From positions 1 to 13,594 of the forward strand of contig PJAB01001568.1 in NCBI GenBank assembly GCA_002887195.1: 13,594 bases of DNA, written 5' to 3'. The notes beneath the pieces were generated by a model. That model made no database searches and was not told the origin of the DNA. It saw nothing but the letters and a program-made list of their open reading frames with translations. Of the stretch, positions 13,258 through 13,594 are shown piece by piece; position 1 is the stretch's first letter; each line of letters starts with the position of its first letter. Source of the DNA: Chrysochromulina parva (Eukaryota > Haptophyta > Prymnesiales > Chrysochromulinaceae). Made by a program: the position numbers and the translations under genes.

Positions 13258-13594
13258 GAATGCGCGCGAGCGCGGTGTGTGAATTTTAACCAATGGTTGT
13301 GAACTGGCTGGAAAAAACGTCGGAGGGCCTGTGTGATGACGCTGACCAACTATGTGCCTTACGGTTCGACTTATCCTGGGGACCCTGAAAAAGGCGAGCG
13401 CAGCAGCCTTTCAGGGTACTGGCTCGGACCCCCTTTAATTCGTCCTGCTCCGTGCTACCTTTTTTTGCGCTCGGGCGATGCGCGCCTCCGCCCCGCTGCG
13501 GCCGGTTCCAGGCGCGTCGGAGGACGGCGCCGCTCCCAACCATCTCTCCATTCGCCATCGACCTGCCCGCCCCTTTCGCCGCGCGCCTTGACGC
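13258..13594. promoter_or_regulatory. Upstream region of the FkbM-like gene
   Basis: 337 bp to the window edge, presumed 5' UTR and promoter. A CCAAT motif sits at 13290-13294, about 35 bp before the ATG, inside a near-palindrome (AACCAATGGTT). A hairpin is present at 13382-13417. A 90-codon minus-strand frame (13558-13286) begins with ATG but has no recognisable domain; it may be chance or part of an upstream gene or leader. Confidence 0.4.
13382..13417. repeat. Hairpin upstream of the FkbM-like gene
   Basis: ACCCTGAAA (13382-13390) pairs with TTTCAGGGT (13409-13417). After a 2-nt bulge, GGC (13393-13395) pairs with GCC (13406-13408), leaving a 10-nt loop. This makes a 12-bp stem within the 5' flank of the minus-strand gene. 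Its function is unknown. Confidence 0.65.

Noticed and set aside
13258..13293. Longer 5' end of the FkbM-like gene to 13293
   Set aside because: The codon at 13293-13291 is TTG; in a eukaryotic gene the ATG at 13257 with +4G is the supported start. The same reasoning moved gene 3 from a GTG at 9850 to the ATG at 9838 and gene 1 from a TTG at 1636 to an ATG.
13361..13420. Possible tRNA (a GGTTCGA match near 13364)
   Set aside because: No A box, acceptor stem or cloverleaf could be built around it.
13286..13558. 90-codon minus-strand frame upstream of the FkbM-like gene
   Set aside because: Starts with ATG but has no recognisable domain and contains the 13382-13417 hairpin; too little to call a gene.

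Overview
The window is nuclear DNA from a unicellular eukaryote, most likely a GC-rich alga. Coding parts are about 70% GC. Genes are interrupted by GT-AG introns, many of them filled with minisatellites built on a CTGATGG/CTGATTG core. Starts at 1740, 10051 and 13257 are ATGs with purine-rich or +4G contexts. Together with a Golgi-type FkbM-like methyltransferase of a kind common in marine algae, this suggests a haptophyte (prymnesiophyte). That placement is inference; another GC-rich alga cannot be excluded.

Five protein genes are supported. (1) Minus strand, 100-1612: a TrmA/RlmD-like RNA (uracil-5)-methyltransferase with one 82-bp intron that splits its SAM-binding motif. (2) Plus strand, 1740-8013: a seven-exon gene for a kinesin-like protein of 1,693 residues, with an N-terminal motor domain, two nearly identical EF-hand pairs, low-complexity linkers and a long coiled-coil tail. 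(3) Minus strand, 8804-9838: an unrecognised basic, Ala/Pro-rich protein. (4) Plus strand, 10051-11298: a protein with six sperm-tail PG-rich (STPGR/SHIPPO) repeats, typical of axonemal proteins. (5) Minus strand, 12019-13257: a type II membrane protein with an FkbM-like methyltransferase domain and visibly lower GC than its neighbours.

Genes 1/2 and 3/4 are head-to-head pairs with short shared promoters (about 130 and 210 bp). Genes 2/3 and 4/5 are tail-to-tail, separated by 0.7-0.8 kb of non-coding DNA that contains small repeats and hairpins. The most interesting content is the EF-hand kinesin, which looks like a calcium-responsive microtubule protein. It lies near an STPGR protein and a second protein that shares a short RRPGSA motif with the kinesin C-terminus. 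The cluster may therefore be devoted to flagella, basal bodies or, if the organism is a haptophyte, the Ca2+-sensitive haptonema (inference).

The introns are also notable. The intron of gene 1 begins with a degraded copy of the exon that follows it. Several kinesin introns carry tandem duplications that include a splice site, and in two of them the upstream acceptor copy reads CAC instead of CAG. Together these look like intron birth and growth by local duplication.
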